Positions 15,351-26,286 are shown, numbered from the stretch's first letter. The stretch is 41,345 nt of DNA from Coriobacteriales bacterium (GCA_029101205.1 JAQXQO010000019.1:1-41345); one strand, 5' to 3'. Notes: generated by a model not told the origin, from the letters alone. Made by a program: numbers and translations.

Positions 15351-16334
15351 CTACCGCGTGGAGGTCCTGACGCGGATCTCGTAGCCCATGCGTACCTCGC
15401 GGGCCACGCCGTCGGTGCTCTTCATGGCACCCACCAGCATGTTTGCCGCCTCGGCGCCGGAAGTCTTGTAGTAGTAGTGCACGGTCGTCAAGGACGGGGT
15501 GATGATCTGCGACAGCTCGGCGTCGCCCACGCCCGCCACCTGCACGTCCTCGGGCACGCGGTGGCCGTACTCGCGCAGGCAGGTCATGGCGCCGAACGCC
15601 ATGGTGTCGGTGGCACACACGATAGTGTCCACCTGCGGGTACGTCTCCAGGATCTTCTCGGCGCACGTGTATCCGGAATCCACGGTAAAGTCGGCCACGG
15701 CCATGGCGCGGTCGGGCACCTCCAGGCCGGCCGCCTTGCACGCGTCGACGAAGCCGCGCTTGCGGTCATTGCCCGCGGCGACATCCGTGGGGATCGCACC
15801 TATATATGCGGGGTGCTCGGACTTGCGCAGCAAACGCTCGGTCAGGTTGAACAGCGCGCGGTAGTCGTCCTGATAGACGCAGGAGTAGCCCTCCAGGTTC
15901 TGCCCCAGCACCACCAGCGGCACGGACAGCTCGTCCATGGCGCGCAAGTGAGCCGCGTCGAACACCGAGGCTATGAAGATGACGCCGTCTACGCGGCCCT
16001 TCTCGGCAAACAGGCGCAGGTATTGGACCTCGGCCTTCGGATCGTTGGCGGTGTTGGCCAAAAGCACCTGGTAGGAGCTCTTGTTGAACACGTCCGTCAT
16101 GCCGGATACCATGCGCCCGACCGAGCCGGAGTTGATTTTGGGGATGATGACGCCCACCAGGTTGGTCTTTCCGGTGCGCAGACGCTGGGCCTGCTTCGAG
16201 GGGACGTAGCCCGTCTGCTCGATGACGCGGCGAATCTGCTCGCGCTTCTCCTCCGAGACGTAGCCGTTGTTCAGATAGCGCGAGACCGTGGCGCGAGAAA
16301 CGCCTGCCATCTTTGCAATGGTGTTGATGTCCAT
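15351..16334 (-). CDS. LacI-family transcriptional regulator
   Basis: MDINTIAKMAGVSRATVSRYLNNGYVSEEKREQIRRVIEQTGY HTH; periplasmic-binding-like effector domain; 327 aa. Confidence 0.95.
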   Translation of the reverse strand: MDINTIAKMAGVSRATVSRYLNNGYVSEEKREQIRRVIEQTGYVPSKQAQRLRTGKTNLVGVIIPKINSGSVGRMVSGMTDVFNKSSYQVLLANTANDPKAEVQYLRLFAEKGRVDGVIFIASVFDAAHLRAMDELSVPLVVLGQNLEGYSCVYQDDYRALFNLTERLLRKSEHPAYIGAIPTDVAAGNDRKRGFVDACKAAGLEVPDRAMAVADFTVDSGYTCAEKILETYPQVDTIVCATDTMAFGAMTCLREYGHRVPEDVQVAGVGDAELSQIITPSLTTVHYYYKTSGAEAANMLVGAMKSTDGVAREVRMGYEIRVRTSTR

Positions 16335-16457
16335 GTGCCGCCCCGTCCCCAGGAGTCCCGACCAAACCAATAATCCGAACCAGCAATGCGTACCGTCTCG
16401 TGGCCCGTCTGCCATGCGGCCCGCGCCTGGCGGACCCTGCAACCAGCTGCCTAGGTG

Positions 16458-16555
16458 CGTCCCACGGAAAGCCGACTGACGCGTGCCTGTTGCGAGCACT
16501 GCAGCGCGCTCCGTGGAGAGCCGCCTGCCCCGTGCTTGCTACGGGCGCTGCGGAA
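16458..16555. repeat. 49-bp degenerate tandem duplication upstream of lacI
   Basis: CGTCCCACGGAAAGCCGACTGACGCGTGCCTGTTGCGAGCACTGCAG vs CGCTCCGTGGAGAGCCGCCTGCCCCGTGCTTGCTACGGGCGCTGCGG. Confidence 0.7.
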
Positions 16556-16702
16556 CTTCTCGCGAAGGGCCCATTGCAGGCCAGCCGTTCTACGAAGATA
16601 CCGCACATGGCATGGAACGTATGCGCTCAAAAGTGGCGTGCCGTGCGTGCGTAGGTTGTGCAGGGCGCATGGAGGAGTGGATACGCCCGGTACCGTGGCG
16701 TG

Positions 16703-16731
16703 TTGACAACTGCTGTATCCGAGCGTAGATT
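16703..16731 (+). promoter_or_regulatory. Sigma70-type promoter for the str operon
   Basis: TTGACA - 17 bp - TAGATT, ~107 bp upstream of rpsL. Confidence 0.7.
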
Positions 16732-16748
16732 TACCAACGCACTGATTC

Positions 16749-16776
16749 AAGGCAACGGTGCTGCGCTGCCTTTTTT
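16749..16776 (+). terminator. Attenuator-like hairpin in the rpsL leader
   Basis: AAGGCA...TGCCTT immediately followed by a T-run (TTTTTT 16771-16776), just after the putative start of transcription. Confidence 0.5.
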
Positions 16777-16838
16777 CATTTGTATGCGCCCGTCACATGG
16801 CGAGCGCGACCCCTTTAATGGTACGAAGGAGAGACGTT

Positions 16839-17213
16839 TTGCCTACCATCAACCAGCTTGTTCGTCAGGGCCGCAAGAGCAGCAAGGCCAAGTCGAAGAA
16901 CGCCGCACTGCAGCACAACCCGCAGAAGCGTGGCGTCTGCACCCGTGTTTTCACCACCACCCCCAAGAAGCCTAACTCCGCACTCCGTAAGGTCGCCCGT
17001 GTGCGCCTGGTCAACGGCATCGAGGTCACGGCTTACATTCCCGGCGAGGGCCACAACCTGCAGGAGCACTCCATCGTGCTCGTCCGCGGCGGTCGTGTGC
17101 GTGACCTTCCTGGTGTGCGCTACAAGGTCATCCGTGGCGCCTACGACTGCGCCGCAGTCCAGAACCGCAAGAAGGCCCGCTCGCGCTACGGCGCCAAGCG
17201 CCCCAAGGAGTAG
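16839..17213 (+). CDS. rpsL: 30S ribosomal protein S12
   Basis: TTG start; [57 protein letters not shown]; 124 aa. Confidence 0.97.
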   Translation: MPTINQLVRQGRKSSKAKSKNAALQHNPQKRGVCTRVFTTTPKKPNSALRKVARVRLVNGIEVTAYIPGEGHNLQEHSIVLVRGGRVRDLPGVRYKVIRGAYDCAAVQNRKKARSRYGAKRPKE

Positions 17214-17264
17214 CCACATCGCGTTTCATAGCGAAGGCTTAGTTCTAACTTAGAGGAGATTCAT

Positions 17265-17735
17265 ATGCCGCGTCGTGCAGCAGCAGTCCGTCGTGAGGTC
17301 ACGCCTGATGCCGTTTACAACAACCGTCTGGTGACCCAGCTCATCAACAAGGTGCTCCTGGATGGCAAGAAGTCCACCGCAGAGCGCATCGTCTACAACG
17401 CCTTCGACATCGTGAAGGCAAAGACCGAGTCCGATCCTCTGGCCGTGTTCAAGAAGGCCATGGACAACGTCCGCCCGACCCTGGAGGTCAAGCCCAAGCG
17501 CGTCGGTGGCGCTACCTACCAGGTGCCCATGGAGGTCAACTCCCGTCGTTCCACCACGCTGGCCATCCGCTGGATTGTCAACTTCAGCCGTGCCCGCAAG
17601 GAGAACACCATGGCCGAGCGTCTGGCCAACGAGATTATGGATGCAGCCAACGGCGTTGGCGCATCCGTCAAGCGTCGCGAGGACCTCTTCAAGATGGCCG
17701 AGGCCAACCGCGCATTCTCTCACTATCGCTTCTAG
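17265..17735 (+). CDS. rpsG: 30S ribosomal protein S7
   Basis: [47 protein letters not shown]; 156 aa. Confidence 0.98.
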   Translation: MPRRAAAVRREVTPDAVYNNRLVTQLINKVLLDGKKSTAERIVYNAFDIVKAKTESDPLAVFKKAMDNVRPTLEVKPKRVGGATYQVPMEVNSRRSTTLAIRWIVNFSRARKENTMAERLANEIMDAANGVGASVKRREDLFKMAEANRAFSHYRF

Positions 17736-17761
17736 TCTGGATGCCTGAGGAGTAGCGCATT

Positions 17762-19861
17762 ATGGCAAAGAACAAGTACGACCTGCATAGGCTTCGCAAC
17801 ATCGGCATCATGGCCCACATCGATGCCGGCAAGACCACCACGACCGAGCGCATCCTGTACTACACCGGAAAGACTCACAAGATCGGCGAGGTCCACGATG
17901 GTGCCGCCACCATGGACTGGATGGTTCAGGAGCAGGAGCGTGGCGTGACCATTACCTCCGCCGCCACCACGTGCTTCTGGAAGGATCACATCATCCAGAT
18001 CATCGACACCCCGGGCCACGTGGACTTCACGGCCGAGGTCGAGCGCTCCCTGCGCGTCCTGGACGGCGCTGTCGCCGTGTTCGACGCCGTTGCCGGCGTG
18101 CAGCCCCAGTCCGAGACCGTTTGGCGTCAGGCTGCCAACTACAACGTCCCCCGCATCGCCTTCATCAACAAGTACGACCGCGTGGGCTCTGACTTCTGGC
18201 ACGCCATCGACACCATGAAGGACCGCCTGGGCGCAAACGCCGTCGCCATCCAGATTCCCATGGGCGCCGAGTCCAACTTCTGGGGCCTCATCGACCTGGT
18301 CACCATGGTCGCTTGGGACTTCAAGGAGGACGCCAAGGGCATGATTTACCCCGAGCCCATGGACGAGATTCCTGACGAGTTCAAGGACATCGCGGCCGAG
18401 AAGCGCGAGGAGCTGCTGGATGCTGCTTCCAACTTCAGCGACGAGCTGATGGAGAAGGTCCTCGAGGAGGAGGAGATCCCCGTCGACCTGCTGAAGGGTG
18501 CCATCCGCAAGGGCGTCATCGCCAACGAGCTGAACCCCGTCCTGGTGGGCTCCGCCTACAAGAACAAGGGCATTCAGGAGCTGCTGGACGCCGTCGTTGA
18601 CTACCTGCCCAGCCCGCTGGACATCCCGCCCGTCGAGGGCACTGACCCCGATACCGGCGAGACCATCACCCGCAAGGCCGACATCAACGAGCCCTTCTCC
18701 GCCCTGGCGTTCAAGATTATGACTGACCCCTACGTGGGCAAGCTCACCTACTTCCGCGTGTACTCGGGCCATGCCGACGCCGGTTCCTACGTCTACAACG
18801 TCAACAAGGACGACCGCGAGCGCCTGTCCCGAATCCTCGAGATGAACGCCAACGACCGTGTTGACCGTGAGGGCTGCTCTGCCGGCGACATCGTCGCTGC
18901 CGTGGGCTTCAAGAACACCACCACCGGCGACACCCTGGCCGACGAGAAGCACCCCATCGTGCTGGAGTCCATCGAGTTCGCCGACCCCGTCATCGACGTC
19001 GCCGTCGAGCCCAAGTCCAAGGCCGAGCAGGACAAGATGTCCGTGGGCCTGCAGAAGCTGGCCGAGGAGGACCCGACCTTCAAGGTGCACACCGATCAGG
19101 AGACCGGCCAGACCATCATCGCCGGCATGGGCGAGCTGCACCTCGAGATCATCATCGACCGCCTGCGCCGCGAGTTCAAGGTCGACTGCAACGTGGGCAA
19201 GCCCCAGGTTGCCTACCGCGAGACCGCTGGCCACGCCGTGCAGCACGTCCAGGGCAAGTTCGTCCGCCAGTCCGGTGGCCGTGGCCAGTACGGCGACGCC
19301 ATCATCGACCTGGAGCCCATGGAGCCCGGCTTTGGCTACGAGTTCGTGGACGCCACCGTGGGTGGCTCCGTGCCGAAGGAGTACATCCCCTCCGTCGACA
19401 AGGGCATCCAGGAGGCTCTGAACTCCGGCGTCATCGCTGGCTACCCCGTGCAGGACATCAAGGTCACCCTGGTAGACGGCTCCTACCACGAGGTCGACTC
19501 CTCCGAGGCGGCATTCAAGGTGGCCGGCTCCATGGCCATCAAGAAGGCCCTGCAGGAGTCCGACCCTGTGCTGCTGGAGCCCATCGAGCAGGTCGAGGTC
19601 GAGACCCCCGAGCAGTACATGGGCGACGTCATGGGCAACCTGTCCTCCCGTCGTGGCAAGATCGAGGGCATGGAGGACCGCAGCAACACCAAGGTCATCC
19701 GTGCCAAGGTTCCCCTGGGCGAGATGTTCGGCTACGCTACCGACCTTCGTTCGCAGACCCAGGGTCGCGCCAGCTACACCATGCAGTTCTTCGACTATGA
19801 GCCTGTTCCCAAGGCCGTGCGCGACGAGATCGTTGCCAAGAACGGCGGAAGCGCTTCTTAA
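17762..19861 (+). CDS. fusA: Elongation factor G
   Basis: [43 protein letters not shown]...; 699 aa. Confidence 0.99.
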   Translation: MAKNKYDLHRLRNIGIMAHIDAGKTTTTERILYYTGKTHKIGEVHDGAATMDWMVQEQERGVTITSAATTCFWKDHIIQIIDTPGHVDFTAEVERSLRVLDGAVAVFDAVAGVQPQSETVWRQAANYNVPRIAFINKYDRVGSDFWHAIDTMKDRLGANAVAIQIPMGAESNFWGLIDLVTMVAWDFKEDAKGMIYPEPMDEIPDEFKDIAAEKREELLDAASNFSDELMEKVLEEEEIPVDLLKGAIRKGVIANELNPVLVGSAYKNKGIQELLDAVVDYLPSPLDIPPVEGTDPDTGETITRKADINEPFSALAFKIMTDPYVGKLTYFRVYSGHADAGSYVYNVNKDDRERLSRILEMNANDRVDREGCSAGDIVAAVGFKNTTTGDTLADEKHPIVLESIEFADPVIDVAVEPKSKAEQDKMSVGLQKLAEEDPTFKVHTDQETGQTIIAGMGELHLEIIIDRLRREFKVDCNVGKPQVAYRETAGHAVQHVQGKFVRQSGGRGQYGDAIIDLEPMEPGFGYEFVDATVGGSVPKEYIPSVDKGIQEALNSGVIAGYPVQDIKVTLVDGSYHEVDSSEAAFKVAGSMAIKKALQESDPVLLEPIEQVEVETPEQYMGDVMGNLSSRRGKIEGMEDRSNTKVIRAKVPLGEMFGYATDLRSQTQGRASYTMQFFDYEPVPKAVRDEIVAKNGGSAS

Positions 19862-19918
19862 TTAGCAAACACACGAAGAAGTGAGCAGCAGCGTTGCTCA
19901 TTCATGGAGGTACCAAAA

Positions 19919-20227
19919 GTGGCAAGCCAGAAGATTAGGATCCGCCTCAAGGGCTACGATCACGAGGTCCTGGATCAGTCCGCGAAGCTCATCGTCGACA
20001 CCGCGCAGAAGACCGGCGCGCGCGTGTCCGGCCCCATCCCCCTGCCCACCGAGCGCAACCTGTATACGGTCATCCGCTCGCCGCACAAGGACAAGGACTC
20101 TCGTGAGCAGTTCGAGATGCTGACCCACAAGCGTCTGATCGACATCCTCGATCCTTCCAGCAGCACCGTCGACTCGCTGATGCGCCTCGACCTGCCCGCT
20201 GGCGTCGACATCGAGATCAAGCTCTAG
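19919..20227 (+). CDS. rpsJ: 30S ribosomal protein S10
   Basis: GTG start; [45 protein letters not shown]; 102 aa. Confidence 0.97.
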   Translation: MASQKIRIRLKGYDHEVLDQSAKLIVDTAQKTGARVSGPIPLPTERNLYTVIRSPHKDKDSREQFEMLTHKRLIDILDPSSSTVDSLMRLDLPAGVDIEIKL

Positions 20228-20245
20228 GCTCTTCTTGCCTTTGCG

Positions 20246-20284
20246 AACGCCCCGGATCGCACTTGCGCTCCGGGGCGTTTTTGT
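20246..20284 (+). terminator. Intrinsic terminator between rpsJ and rplC
   Basis: Perfect 11-bp stem AACGCCCCGGA / TCCGGGGCGTT plus T-tract. Confidence 0.92.
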
Positions 20285-20295
20285 GTACGGATACT

Positions 20296-20324
20296 TTGTG
20301 AAGGCAAGGGGAGTGGTGTATCTT
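20296..20324 (+). promoter_or_regulatory. Putative promoter for rplC and downstream genes
   Basis: TTGTGA - 17 bp - TATCTT directly after the terminator. Confidence 0.55.
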
Positions 20325-20445
20325 AGATAGGCTGCTGATAAGGGGTGCTATGTGCCGCTTGTCAGGAATACAGGAGCGTGGTCCTCTGGGGGAGTCCGCA
20401 GTCAGCGTACTTGGGTCCCATGACCACCGAGGGTTAGGAAACAGA

Positions 20446-21066
20446 ATGGTCAGCACGATTCTTGGCCGCAAGATCGGGATGACGCAGGTCTGGGACGAGA
20501 ACGACAACGTCGTCCCCGTGACCGTCATTCAGGCAGGCCCCTGCACGGTGTCGCAGGTAAAGACCAAGGCCACCGACGGCTATGACGCCGTCCAGATTGG
20601 CTTTGGCGACATCAAGGCAAAGCACGTAAACAAGCCCATGGCGGGTCACTTCGCCAAGGCCGGCGTCGAGCCCATGCGCTTCCTGCGCGAGGTTCGCGTT
20701 GAGAACGGCGAGGACTTCAAGTGCGGCGACCAGGTCACCGTTGCTGACTTTGCAGACGTGAAGGCTGTCGACGTCATCGGCACCTCCAAGGGCAAGGGCT
20801 TCCAGGGCACCATCAAGCGCTGGAACTTCTCCCGCGGCCCCATGGCTCACGGCTCTCGTAACCAGCGCGAGCCCGGCTCCATCGGCCAGTGCGCCTACCC
20901 CGCTCGTGTGCGCAAGGGCCTGCACATGGCCGGTCACATGGGCAACGAGCGCGTCACGGTGAAGAACCTCAAGCTCGTGCGCGTGGACACCGACCAGAAC
21001 CTCATCCTTGTGAAGGGTGCGGTCCCCGGTGCAAAGAATGGTCTCGTCCAGGTCCGCATGGCCTAA
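20446..21066 (+). CDS. rplC: 50S ribosomal protein L3
   Basis: MVSTILGRKIGMTQVWDENDNVVPVTVIQAGPCTVSQVKT; 206 aa. Confidence 0.97.
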   Translation: MVSTILGRKIGMTQVWDENDNVVPVTVIQAGPCTVSQVKTKATDGYDAVQIGFGDIKAKHVNKPMAGHFAKAGVEPMRFLREVRVENGEDFKCGDQVTVADFADVKAVDVIGTSKGKGFQGTIKRWNFSRGPMAHGSRNQREPGSIGQCAYPARVRKGLHMAGHMGNERVTVKNLKLVRVDTDQNLILVKGAVPGAKNGLVQVRMA

Positions 21067-21109
21067 GGGCCCTTTCAGACATCACCTTTAGGCTAGCAAG
21101 GAGCACACA

Positions 21110-21736
21110 ATGTCCAAGATTGAAGTAAAGAACGTTGAGGGGCAGGCGACCCAGACGGTCGAGCTCGCCGACAGCGTTTACGGCATTACGCCGAACATCC
21201 CGGTCGTGCACCGCGTGGTCGTGGCCTATGAGTCCTCCATGCGTCAGGGCACGCACTCCACGAAGAACCGTGCTGCCGTCTCCGGCGGCGGCAGGAAGCC
21301 CTACCGCCAGAAGGGCACCGGCCGTGCTCGTCAGGGCACCATCCGCGCGCCTCAGTTCCGTGGCGGCGGCGTCGTCTTTGGCCCCACTCCTCACCTGCAC
21401 CTCAAGAAGGTCAATCGCAAGGAGAAGAAGCTGGCCATGCGCTCCGTCCTGTCCGGCAAGCTGGCCGACAACGAGCTCATCGTTCTGGATCAGCTCGGCT
21501 TCGACAAGCCCTGCACCAAGGACGCCGTCAAGGTCCTGAAGAACCTGGGCCTCACCGGCAAGCGCGTTGCCATCATCGTGCCCGACGACCAGATTGACAC
21601 CTATCTGTCGTTCCGTAACATCCCTGGTGCCGAGGTCTACGGTGCCTGGGAGGCCAATACCCGCATCCTCATCGACAATGCCGCACTGGTTATGACGCTC
21701 GAGGTTGCCAAGCACTTCGAGGAGGCGCTGGCATAA
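21110..21736 (+). CDS. rplD: 50S ribosomal protein L4
   Basis: RQGTHSTKNRAAVSGGGRKPYRQKGTGRARQGTIRAPQFRGGGVVFGP. Confidence 0.97.
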   Translation: MSKIEVKNVEGQATQTVELADSVYGITPNIPVVHRVVVAYESSMRQGTHSTKNRAAVSGGGRKPYRQKGTGRARQGTIRAPQFRGGGVVFGPTPHLHLKKVNRKEKKLAMRSVLSGKLADNELIVLDQLGFDKPCTKDAVKVLKNLGLTGKRVAIIVPDDQIDTYLSFRNIPGAEVYGAWEANTRILIDNAALVMTLEVAKHFEEALA

Positions 21737-22044
21737 TGAACTCCGTTTACAACGTTATCATTCGCCCGGTCATCACCGAGCGCGCCTACGACATGATGGA
21801 GCAGGGCAAGTACACCTTCGAGGTTGCCCGCACCGCTCCCAAGGAGGAGATTCGCGACGCAGTCGAGAAGCTCTTCAACGTGCACGTCGTCAGCGTTCAC
21901 ACCATCAACGTCAAGCCGAAGAACAAGCGCGTGCGCTATGCCGTCGGCCAGACCCGTCGTTGGAAGAAGGCCATCGTCAAGCTGGCCGAGGGCGAGCAGA
22001 TCGAGATCTTCGCCAACAACTCCAAGGACGAGGACGCTGAGTAA
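21736..22044 (+). CDS. rplW: 50S ribosomal protein L23
   Basis: YNVIIRPVITERAYDMMEQGKYTFEVARTAPKEEIRDAVEKLFNVHVVSV. Confidence 0.97.
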   Translation: MNSVYNVIIRPVITERAYDMMEQGKYTFEVARTAPKEEIRDAVEKLFNVHVVSVHTINVKPKNKRVRYAVGQTRRWKKAIVKLAEGEQIEIFANNSKDEDAE

Positions 22045-22188
22045 CTCGTAGTTTTCGCGCCCCCTCCCAGGAGGGGGCCGTATGACTATGCCGCGTTTAT
22101 ATATGGATACGCGCGGTACCGTGGTAGTCCGGCGTCACCTTACCAATCCCGAGCAAGGTGGCCAACGGAAACAGAAAGGGAAAGTGTA

Positions 22189-23025
<837 letters not shown>

Positions 23026-23064
23026 CCTCACGAGTTGTCTCACGAGTAGTAGGAGAAGTACAGA

Positions 23065-23325
23065 ATGAGCAGAAGCCTCAAGAAGGGCCCGTTTGTGGAG
23101 ACTCGCCTCCTCGCGCGCGTCGCTGCCATGAACGAGTCCGGCAACAAGCAGGTCATCAAGACGTGGTCGCGTTCTTCCACCATCTTCCCCGAGATGGTCG
23201 GCCACACGATTGCCGTCCACGACGGTCGCAAGCATGTGCCCGTGTATATCACCGAGTCCATGGTCGGTCACAAGTTGGGCGAGTTCGCCCCCACGCGTAC
23301 GTTCCGTGGCCACAAGGTCGACTAG
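23065..23325 (+). CDS. rpsS: 30S ribosomal protein S19
   Basis: [19 protein letters not shown]...[49 protein letters not shown]. Confidence 0.98.
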   Translation: MSRSLKKGPFVETRLLARVAAMNESGNKQVIKTWSRSSTIFPEMVGHTIAVHDGRKHVPVYITESMVGHKLGEFAPTRTFRGHKVD

Positions 23326-23342
23326 TAGGGGGTCGCAAGTAA

Positions 23343-23702
23343 ATGGCAAACAACACCGCAACCAACGAGGCGCGCGCCGTCGCAAAGAACGTGCGCATCT
23401 CCCCTCGCAAGGCGCGTCTGGTCGTCGACCAGATCAGGAACAAGAGCGTCGACAAGGCTCTGGAGACGCTGGCGTTCACTAACCGCGCTGCTGCCGAGCC
23501 CGTCGCCAAGGTCGTCCGTTCGGCCGCTGCGAACGCCCAGAACAACTTCGGCATTCGTGGCCAGCTGTTCATCAAGGCAGCCTATGTGGACGAGGGCCCC
23601 ACGCTGAAGCGCTTTAGGCCTCGCGCCAAGGGCTCCGCGTCGCGCATCAACAAGCGCACCAGCCACATCACCGTCATCGTCGCTCCTCGAAAGGAGGCGT
23701 AG
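23343..23702 (+). CDS. rplV: 50S ribosomal protein L22
   Basis: [59 protein letters not shown]. Confidence 0.97.
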   Translation: MANNTATNEARAVAKNVRISPRKARLVVDQIRNKSVDKALETLAFTNRAAAEPVAKVVRSAAANAQNNFGIRGQLFIKAAYVDEGPTLKRFRPRAKGSASRINKRTSHITVIVAPRKEA

Positions 23703-23709
23703 GGAAAGC

Positions 23710-24423
23710 ATGGGTCAGAAGGTACAGCCTACCGGCTTCCGCCTCGGCATCACCGAGGACTGGCGTTCCCGTTGGTACGCCGATAAGGACAACTACGCCA
23801 CCACGCTTGGCAACGACCTTGCCATCCGCAAGTATCTGCAGAAGCGCCTGGAGCGCGCGGCCCTGTCCCGCGTCGACATCGAGCGCGCCGGCGACAAGGT
23901 GAAGGTCATCATCTACACCGCTCGCCCCGGCATCGTCATCGGCAAGAAGGGCGCCGAGATCGACACCCTGCGCGCCGACCTCGAGAAGGTCGCCAAGGTC
24001 GCCAAGGGCCAGATTTCCGTGGACGTCGTCGAGGTCAAGCGCCCCGAGCTGGACGCCCAGCTGGTTGCCCAGTCCATGGCAGAGCAGCTGGAGGGCCGTG
24101 TGGCCTTCCGTCGCGCCATGCGCAAGGCCGTCCAGTCCGCTCGCAAGGCTGGCGCCAAGGGCATCCGTATTCAGTGCTCCGGCCGTCTGAACGGCGCTGA
24201 GATGGGTCGTCGCGAGTGGTACCGCGAGGGTCGCGTGCCTCTGCACACCCTGCGCGCCCGCATCGGCTTCGGCGAGGCCACCGCACACACCACCCTGGGT
24301 GCCTGCGGCATCAAGGTTTGGATTTACCTCGGCGAGAAGCTCCCCGGCCAGCCTGCACCCAGGCCCGAGCTCGAGGGCTCTTCCCGTCCTCGCCGTGGTC
24401 GCAATGAGAGGAGGGGCCGTTAA
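23710..24423 (+). CDS. rpsC: 30S ribosomal protein S3
   Basis: [26 protein letters not shown]...[14 protein letters not shown]; 237 aa. Confidence 0.98.
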   Translation: MGQKVQPTGFRLGITEDWRSRWYADKDNYATTLGNDLAIRKYLQKRLERAALSRVDIERAGDKVKVIIYTARPGIVIGKKGAEIDTLRADLEKVAKVAKGQISVDVVEVKRPELDAQLVAQSMAEQLEGRVAFRRAMRKAVQSARKAGAKGIRIQCSGRLNGAEMGRREWYREGRVPLHTLRARIGFGEATAHTTLGACGIKVWIYLGEKLPGQPAPRPELEGSSRPRRGRNERRGR

Positions 24424-24839
24424 TGCTCGCACCTAAGCGCGTACTCCACCGCAAGGTCCAGCGCGGTTCCATGAAGGGCCACGCAAAGGGCAACACCAGC
24501 CTGCACTTTGGCGATTGGGGCCTGGTTGCCCTCGAGGCTCACTGGATTACCAACCGTCAGATCGAGGCTGCCCGTGTAGCCATCACGCGTGAGATGAAGC
24601 GTGGCGGCAGGGTCTGGATCACCATCTTCCCCGACAAGCCCATTACGAAGAAGCCCGCCGAGACCCGCATGGGTTCTGGTAAGGGCAACCCCGAGGAGTG
24701 GGTGGCCGTCGTGAAGCCGGGCCGCGTTATGTTCGAGGTCGGCGAAGTCGACGAGGCAACCGCCAAGGAGGCCCTCCGTCTGGCCCAGCACAAGCTGCCG
24801 ATCAAGACCAAGATCGTCAACCGTGCCGACCTGGCATAG
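24423..24839 (+). CDS. rplP: 50S ribosomal protein L16
   Basis: [62 protein letters not shown]. Confidence 0.98.
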   Translation: MLAPKRVLHRKVQRGSMKGHAKGNTSLHFGDWGLVALEAHWITNRQIEAARVAITREMKRGGRVWITIFPDKPITKKPAETRMGSGKGNPEEWVAVVKPGRVMFEVGEVDEATAKEALRLAQHKLPIKTKIVNRADLA

Positions 24840-24850
24840 GAGGAGTAGCA

Positions 24851-25060
24851 ATGAAGTACAAGGATATCCGCGAGCTGTCCGACGAGGACCTCGCCAAGAA
24901 GCTCGAGGATGGCCGCGCAGAGCTCTTCAACCTGCGTTTCCAGATGGCCACCAGCCAGCTTGACAACACTGCCCGCGTAAAGTTGGTTAAGCGCGACATT
25001 TCCCGCGTTCTTACCGAGATGCGCGCCCGCGAGATCGCGGCACAGAAGTCCGCAAAGTAG
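24851..25060 (+). CDS. rpmC: 50S ribosomal protein L29
   Basis: MKYKDIRELSDEDLAKKLEDGRAELFNLRFQMATSQLDNTARVKLVKRDISRVLTEMRARE. Confidence 0.96.
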   Translation: MKYKDIRELSDEDLAKKLEDGRAELFNLRFQMATSQLDNTARVKLVKRDISRVLTEMRAREIAAQKSAK

Positions 25061-25079
25061 AACGTAGGAGAGAAAGCAT

Positions 25080-25346
25080 ATGGCAGAAACCGTAGTCAGG
25101 AACGCGCGCAAGGTCCGCACCGGCGTTGTCGTTTCGCTCTCTGGCAACAAGACGGTCACCGTCGAGATCACCTACCGCAAGCACCACCCCAAGTACGGCA
25201 AGATGATGACCGTCAGCAAGAAGCTGCATTGCCACGACGAGAAGAACGAGTGTGGCCTGGGCGACACCGTTCGCGTCATGGAGACCCGTCCCCTCTCCAA
25301 GACGAAGCGTTGGCGTGTCATAGAGATCGTCGAGCGCGCCAAGTAA
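25080..25346 (+). CDS. rpsQ: 30S ribosomal protein S17
   Basis: [71 protein letters not shown]. Confidence 0.97.
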   Translation: MAETVVRNARKVRTGVVVSLSGNKTVTVEITYRKHHPKYGKMMTVSKKLHCHDEKNECGLGDTVRVMETRPLSKTKRWRVIEIVERAK

Positions 25347-25369
25347 GTTATTTTCACCCGCTTCCGTGA

Positions 25370-25406
25370 GTGCACCTCGTGCCGCACTAGGTGCGGCCGG
25401 GTGCAC
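25370..25406 (+). other. Nested stem-loop between rpsQ and rplN
   Basis: GTGCACC-TCGT-GCCGCAC-TAG-GTGCGGC-CG-GGTGCAC: two stacked 7-bp stems with an internal loop. Confidence 0.65.
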
Positions 25407-25438
25407 CTCCAGGGAAGTCTACGTTCGGAGGAACAGCA

Positions 25439-25807
25439 ATGATTCAGATGGAAACCATGCTCAACGTCGCTGACAACAGCGGCGCTAAGCGTGTGAAGTG
25501 CATCAAGGTCATGGGTGGCTCCAAGCGCCGCTATGCTGGCCTCGGCGACGTCATCCTGGCCGCAGTGCAGGAGGCTCAGCCCGGTGGTCAGGTAAAGAAG
25601 GGCGACGTCGTTCGTTGCGTTGTCGTTCGCTGCGTCAAGGAGACCCGCCGCAAGGATGGCAGCTACATCAAGTTCGACCAGAACGCCTGCGTGCTGGTCG
25701 ACAAGGAGGGCGAGCCCAAGGGCACCCGCATCTTCGGGCCCGTCGCTCGCGAGCTGCGTGACCGCAAGTACATGAAGATCGTCTCTCTCGCTCCCGAGAC
25801 GCTGTAA
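25439..25807 (+). CDS. rplN: 50S ribosomal protein L14
   Basis: [39 protein letters not shown]; 122 aa. Confidence 0.98.
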   Translation: MIQMETMLNVADNSGAKRVKCIKVMGGSKRRYAGLGDVILAAVQEAQPGGQVKKGDVVRCVVVRCVKETRRKDGSYIKFDQNACVLVDKEGEPKGTRIFGPVARELRDRKYMKIVSLAPETL

Positions 25808-25821
25808 GGAGGCCTGGACAC

Positions 25822-26139
25822 ATGCCTAAAATGAATGTCCACAAGGGCGACAAGGTCCAAGTCATCTCCGGCAAGGACAAGGGCAAGCAGGGCGAGGTTC
25901 TGCGTGCCATCCCCGATGAGCACAAGGTTGTAGTCAAGGGCGTTGCCGTGGTCAAGAAGGCCCAGCGCCCGACCCAGCAGGGCCAGCAGGGTGGCTTCGT
26001 CACCAAGGAGGCGGCCATCGACGTGTCCAACGTCATGCTGATTTGCCCCTCCTGCGGCAAGCCCACGCGCGTCGGCCATGCCCGCAACGAGAAGAACCAC
26101 ACCGTCCGCGTCTGCAAGAAGTGCGGCGCCCAGTTCTAG
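25822..26139 (+). CDS. rplX: 50S ribosomal protein L24
   Basis: MPKMNVHKGDKVQVISGKDKGKQGEVLRAIPDEHKVVVKGVAVVKKAQRPTQQGQQGGF. Confidence 0.97.
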   Translation: MPKMNVHKGDKVQVISGKDKGKQGEVLRAIPDEHKVVVKGVAVVKKAQRPTQQGQQGGFVTKEAAIDVSNVMLICPSCGKPTRVGHARNEKNHTVRVCKKCGAQF

Positions 26140-26186
26140 TTCTTCTGCCTGGGGCGACGTTCGCCCTGGCTCAAATGCACCAGCAC

Positions 26187-26217
26187 AAAGCCGGTCCCTT
26201 CGGGGACCGGCTTTTTT
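26187..26217 (+). terminator. Intrinsic terminator after rplX
   Basis: 12-bp stem AAAGCCGGTCCC-TTCG-GGGACCGGCTTT plus T-tract. Confidence 0.95.
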
Positions 26218-26286
26218 CGTGCGCATGTTGCGGCTATGCGCATGCACCAATGACCATGACCGGTAGATGCATCCATGCGCAATAGA

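Noticed and set aside
7130-16830. tRNA or rRNA genes in intergenic gaps
   Set aside because: No cloverleaf-like tRNA pattern or rRNA signature recognised by eye; tRNAscan-SE would be decisive.
17732-19489. 585-aa minus-strand ORF antisense to fusA
   Set aside because: Shadow ORF; Val/Leu/Asp/Gly-rich composition typical of the complement of codon-biased genes.
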